Shown here piece by piece: positions 31,403 through 33,256 of a DNA stretch of 33,256 nt. The translations under genes and the position numbers were made by a program. Each line of letters begins with the position of its first letter. Position 1 is the stretch's first letter. The notes below the pieces were generated by a model. That model was not told the DNA's origin. It did not search any database and was given only the letters and a program-made list of their open reading frames with translations. Origin of the DNA: Helicobacteraceae bacterium (GTDB taxonomy: Bacteria; Campylobacterota; Campylobacteria; Campylobacterales; Sulfurimonadaceae); NCBI GenBank assembly GCA_947497635.1, contig CANMHZ010000001.1, positions 1-33,256 on the forward strand, read 5' to 3'.

Positions 31403-31446
31403 TCTTGAATTATAGCTTTTTTAAAATCTCTTTACAAATAAAAATT

Positions 31447-32781
31447 TTAGTCAGTTGTCAAGGTAGAAACTTTATTTGAAAGCTCATCTACTTTTATTTT
31501 AAAATCTTCATCGTTTTTCATTAGTTCTTGAATCTTTTTCATCGTATGACTGACGGCGGTATGATCTTTCATTCCAAAATACTGAGCCAGTTGAGGCATT
31601 GAGTTAGGAGTAAGATTACGAGAAAGATAAATAGCTATTCTACGTGCATAAACAATATTGCTATTACGGCTTTTAGAACGAATTTCACTGGCTTTGACAT
31701 TGAGTTCTTTAGAAACGATTTCCATAATAGTGTCAATAGTTATATTACTTCGTTTTTCGGCTATTTGTTCTTTGAGAACGTTACGGGCAAATTGAATATT
31801 AATATCTACCCCCATTAGTTGAGAATAGGCGTTAAGTTTGGAAAGAATTCCTTCAATTTCACGTGTATTATTTTCAATAATAGTTGCAACGTAATTAATG
31901 ACCTCTTTATCAAGTTTAACGCGATTTATTTCACACTTTTTCTTGATAATCTCGATTTTTGTTTCAAGTTCAGGAGGTTGAATATCAGCAACCAACCCCC
32001 ATTCAAAGCGGCTTTTGAGACGTTCTTCAAGACCAGCGATTTTTTTAGGATGTTTATCAGAAGTAATAATAATTTGCTTATTTTCATTGCGTAATGCTTC
32101 AAAAGTATGAAAAAATTCCTCCTGAATCTGGTTTTTGCCACTTAAAAATTGAATATCGTCAATGAGAAGCAAATCACATTTTCGATATTTATCTTTAAAT
32201 CGATCCATTGTACGGTTGCTCAAATGACGGCTAAAATCGTTCAAAAATTGTTCAACCGAAGTATAAATAACAACTTTACCTTGTGCCGCCATCACATTTC
32301 CGACGGCCTGCATAAGGTGAGTTTTTCCTAAGCCAACACCACCATAAATGAAGAGGGGATTATAGACAATTCCTGGTTTTTCACTGACACTTTTGGAAGC
32401 GACATACGCAAAATTATTGGATCCCCCAACGACAAAATTTTGGAAAGTATAGGAGGGATTAAGGAGAGTGTGCGGTAGTTTTTCACCTTGAACAGGCGTT
32501 GCTACAGGAATATTTGGCGTGTTCGACGATAAATTACCTTTTTTAACACAAACAGTAACGGTAGGTTTCACCCCTGTTTTGATTTCAAAAAGATGAGAAA
32601 TCTTATTTGAGTATTTTGTTTGTATCCAATTGGCAATAAGTGGATTTGGCGCATGAAAAATAGCCAAATTACTTTTAGATTCTTCTTCATCGTACTGAAG
32701 CTGTTTTATATAACGTTTATAGTCGACTTCGCTAATTTCATTTTTTAGCATTTGTAATACCATGCCACCAATGTTATTCAT
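31447..32781 (-). CDS. dnaA: Chromosomal replication initiator DnaA
   Basis: DnaA binds origin boxes and opens the duplex. The 444-residue product has domain I (1-70), a short linker, the AAA+ Walker A GGVGLGKTH (147-155), Walker B with Asp208-Asp209 in LLLIDD, and a C-terminal DNA-binding domain with the signature DHTAVSHTMKKI. ATG 32781 follows GAGGA by six bases; GTG 32793 overlaps this site and ATG 32763 would shorten domain I. A TATTAT -10 at 32815-32820 on the minus strand and a DnaA box at 32797-32805 within the leader suggest autoregulation. Confidence 0.96.
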   Translation of the reverse strand: MNNIGGMVLQMLKNEISEVDYKRYIKQLQYDEEESKSNLAIFHAPNPLIANWIQTKYSNKISHLFEIKTGVKPTVTVCVKKGNLSSNTPNIPVATPVQGEKLPHTLLNPSYTFQNFVVGGSNNFAYVASKSVSEKPGIVYNPLFIYGGVGLGKTHLMQAVGNVMAAQGKVVIYTSVEQFLNDFSRHLSNRTMDRFKDKYRKCDLLLIDDIQFLSGKNQIQEEFFHTFEALRNENKQIIITSDKHPKKIAGLEERLKSRFEWGLVADIQPPELETKIEIIKKKCEINRVKLDKEVINYVATIIENNTREIEGILSKLNAYSQLMGVDINIQFARNVLKEQIAEKRSNITIDTIMEIVSKELNVKASEIRSKSRNSNIVYARRIAIYLSRNLTPNSMPQLAQYFGMKDHTAVSHTMKKIQELMKNDEDFKIKVDELSNKVSTLTTD

Positions 32782-32796
32782 ATTATTCCTCACCTA

Positions 32797-32905
32797 TGTG
32801 AATAGTGTTGAGGAATAATAGCAATATTCGCCTATAATTAGGGATAAATTTAATGTGAATATCTTTATTCACACCTGTGAATAAGTTTTGAATATATGTG
32901 AATGG
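32797..32905. other. oriC1: DnaA-box cluster between dnaA and ruvC
   Basis: Five boxes lie in 109 bases: TGTGAATAG (32797-32805), TGTGAATAT (32854-32862), TTATTCACA (32865-32873), TGTGAATAA (32876-32884) and TGTGAATGG (32897-32905). The third and fourth form a perfect inverted pair separated by CC. TTATTCACA fits the general consensus TTATNCACA exactly. Together with the cluster between dnaA and dnaN this gives the bipartite layout known in Helicobacter, where DnaA bound at both parts loops out dnaA. Confidence 0.75.
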
Positions 32906-32912
32906 AATAGTA

Positions 32913-33256
32913 ATGACAATTTTAGGGATAGATCCAGGGACACGCAACTGTGGATATGCATTAATAAAGATAGAAGGTCAAAAATTTAAACTGGTTGAAG
33001 CAGGACTTATTAAAATAAAAGCAGAAGGATTACAATACCAAATCCCGCAGATGGTTGAAGCACTCGAACATCTTTTTAAACTTCATACTATTGATGAAGT
33101 CGCTATGGAAGATATTTTTTATGCTCATAATCCTAAGACAGTATTGAAATTAGCGCAATTTCGAGGGGCAATTATGCTCAAAATTTTACAAGAGCATGGA
33201 ATGTTTGCTGAATATACAGCACTCCAAGTCAAAAAAGCGTTAACCGGGAAAGCAAA
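32913..33256 (+). CDS. ruvC: Holliday-junction resolvase RuvC, partial
   Basis: The reading frame starts at ATG 32913 and is cut by the right edge after 114 complete codons. It begins MTILGIDPGTRNCGYALIK, the RuvC N-terminus with catalytic Asp7. AMEDIFYAHNPKTVLKLAQF holds the second acidic residue and the dimer helix, and VKKALTGKA near the edge is the conserved K-x-A-x-TG-x-G region. A weak GGAA lies before the start. It is divergent from dnaA across the oriC1 boxes, so the TATAAT at 32833-32838 is a candidate -10. Confidence 0.94.
   Translation, partial: MTILGIDPGTRNCGYALIKIEGQKFKLVEAGLIKIKAEGLQYQIPQMVEALEHLFKLHTIDEVAMEDIFYAHNPKTVLKLAQFRGAIMLKILQEHGMFAEYTALQVKKALTGKA

Overview
The window is a chromosomal segment spanning the replication-origin region of a Campylobacterota (epsilonproteobacterial) bacterium. 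It most resembles a free-living sulfur-oxidiser-type genome such as Sulfuricurvum or Sulfurimonas. The grounds are the DnaA boxes of the form TTCATTCACA/TTATTCACA, the dnaA-dnaN-gyrB-queF order, a full pseudaminic-acid/Maf flagellin-glycosylation set beside fliD, a FliA-type promoter, and many c-di-GMP proteins. The genus is inferred from gene content, not from a database search. No insertion sequence, prophage or CRISPR array was seen, and no stretch over 300 bases lacks a gene.

Layout. (1) 1-8.4 kb, minus strand: fliD - pseB - pseC - pseF - pseG - pseH - pseI - maf (maf runs off the left edge). The genes are tightly packed, mostly overlapping, and preceded by a sigma-28-like promoter. This block makes the flagellar cap, CMP-pseudaminic acid and probably the transferase that attaches it to flagellin. 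(2) 8.4-11.2 kb, plus strand: a large SUV3-like RNA helicase. (3) 11.2-14.4 kb, minus strand: yajQ (c-di-GMP-binding family), HD-GYP, a DNA-binding/coiled-coil protein, HD-GYP, a compact second-messenger operon. (4) 14.4-16.8 kb, minus strand: an atypical two-subunit fumarate reductase/succinate dehydrogenase with an uncatalogued 32-residue acidic ORF wedged between the subunits. (5) 16.9-18.8 kb, plus strand: an AEC-family transporter, a TumE/TumA-type toxin-antitoxin pair with a palindrome over its promoter, and a short hairpin element. (6) 18.8-24.9 kb: D-2-hydroxyacid dehydrogenase, purT, rpsU, dnaG (divergent from rpsU), a PP-loop ATPase, a small degenerate GGDEF-like protein and a SPOR-like exported protein. 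(7) 25.1-26.0 kb: tRNA-Ala(GGC) and a lipoprotein. (8) 26.0-33.3 kb: queF, a degenerate GGDEF/EAL membrane protein, gyrB, dnaN and dnaA on the minus strand, with ruvC divergent and cut by the right edge.

The origin looks bipartite. One DnaA-box cluster lies between dnaA and ruvC. The other lies between dnaA and dnaN, where tandem boxes, a G5 run and five TAG/TAA triplets form the box/GC-cluster/DnaA-trio arrangement known from bacterial unwinding regions. The most promising little-described items are the acidic micro-ORF in the fumarate reductase operon, the unusual cofactor residues of that reductase, the origin architecture, and the repeated appearance of degenerate or receptor-type c-di-GMP proteins, two of whose promoters share a 14-base sequence.
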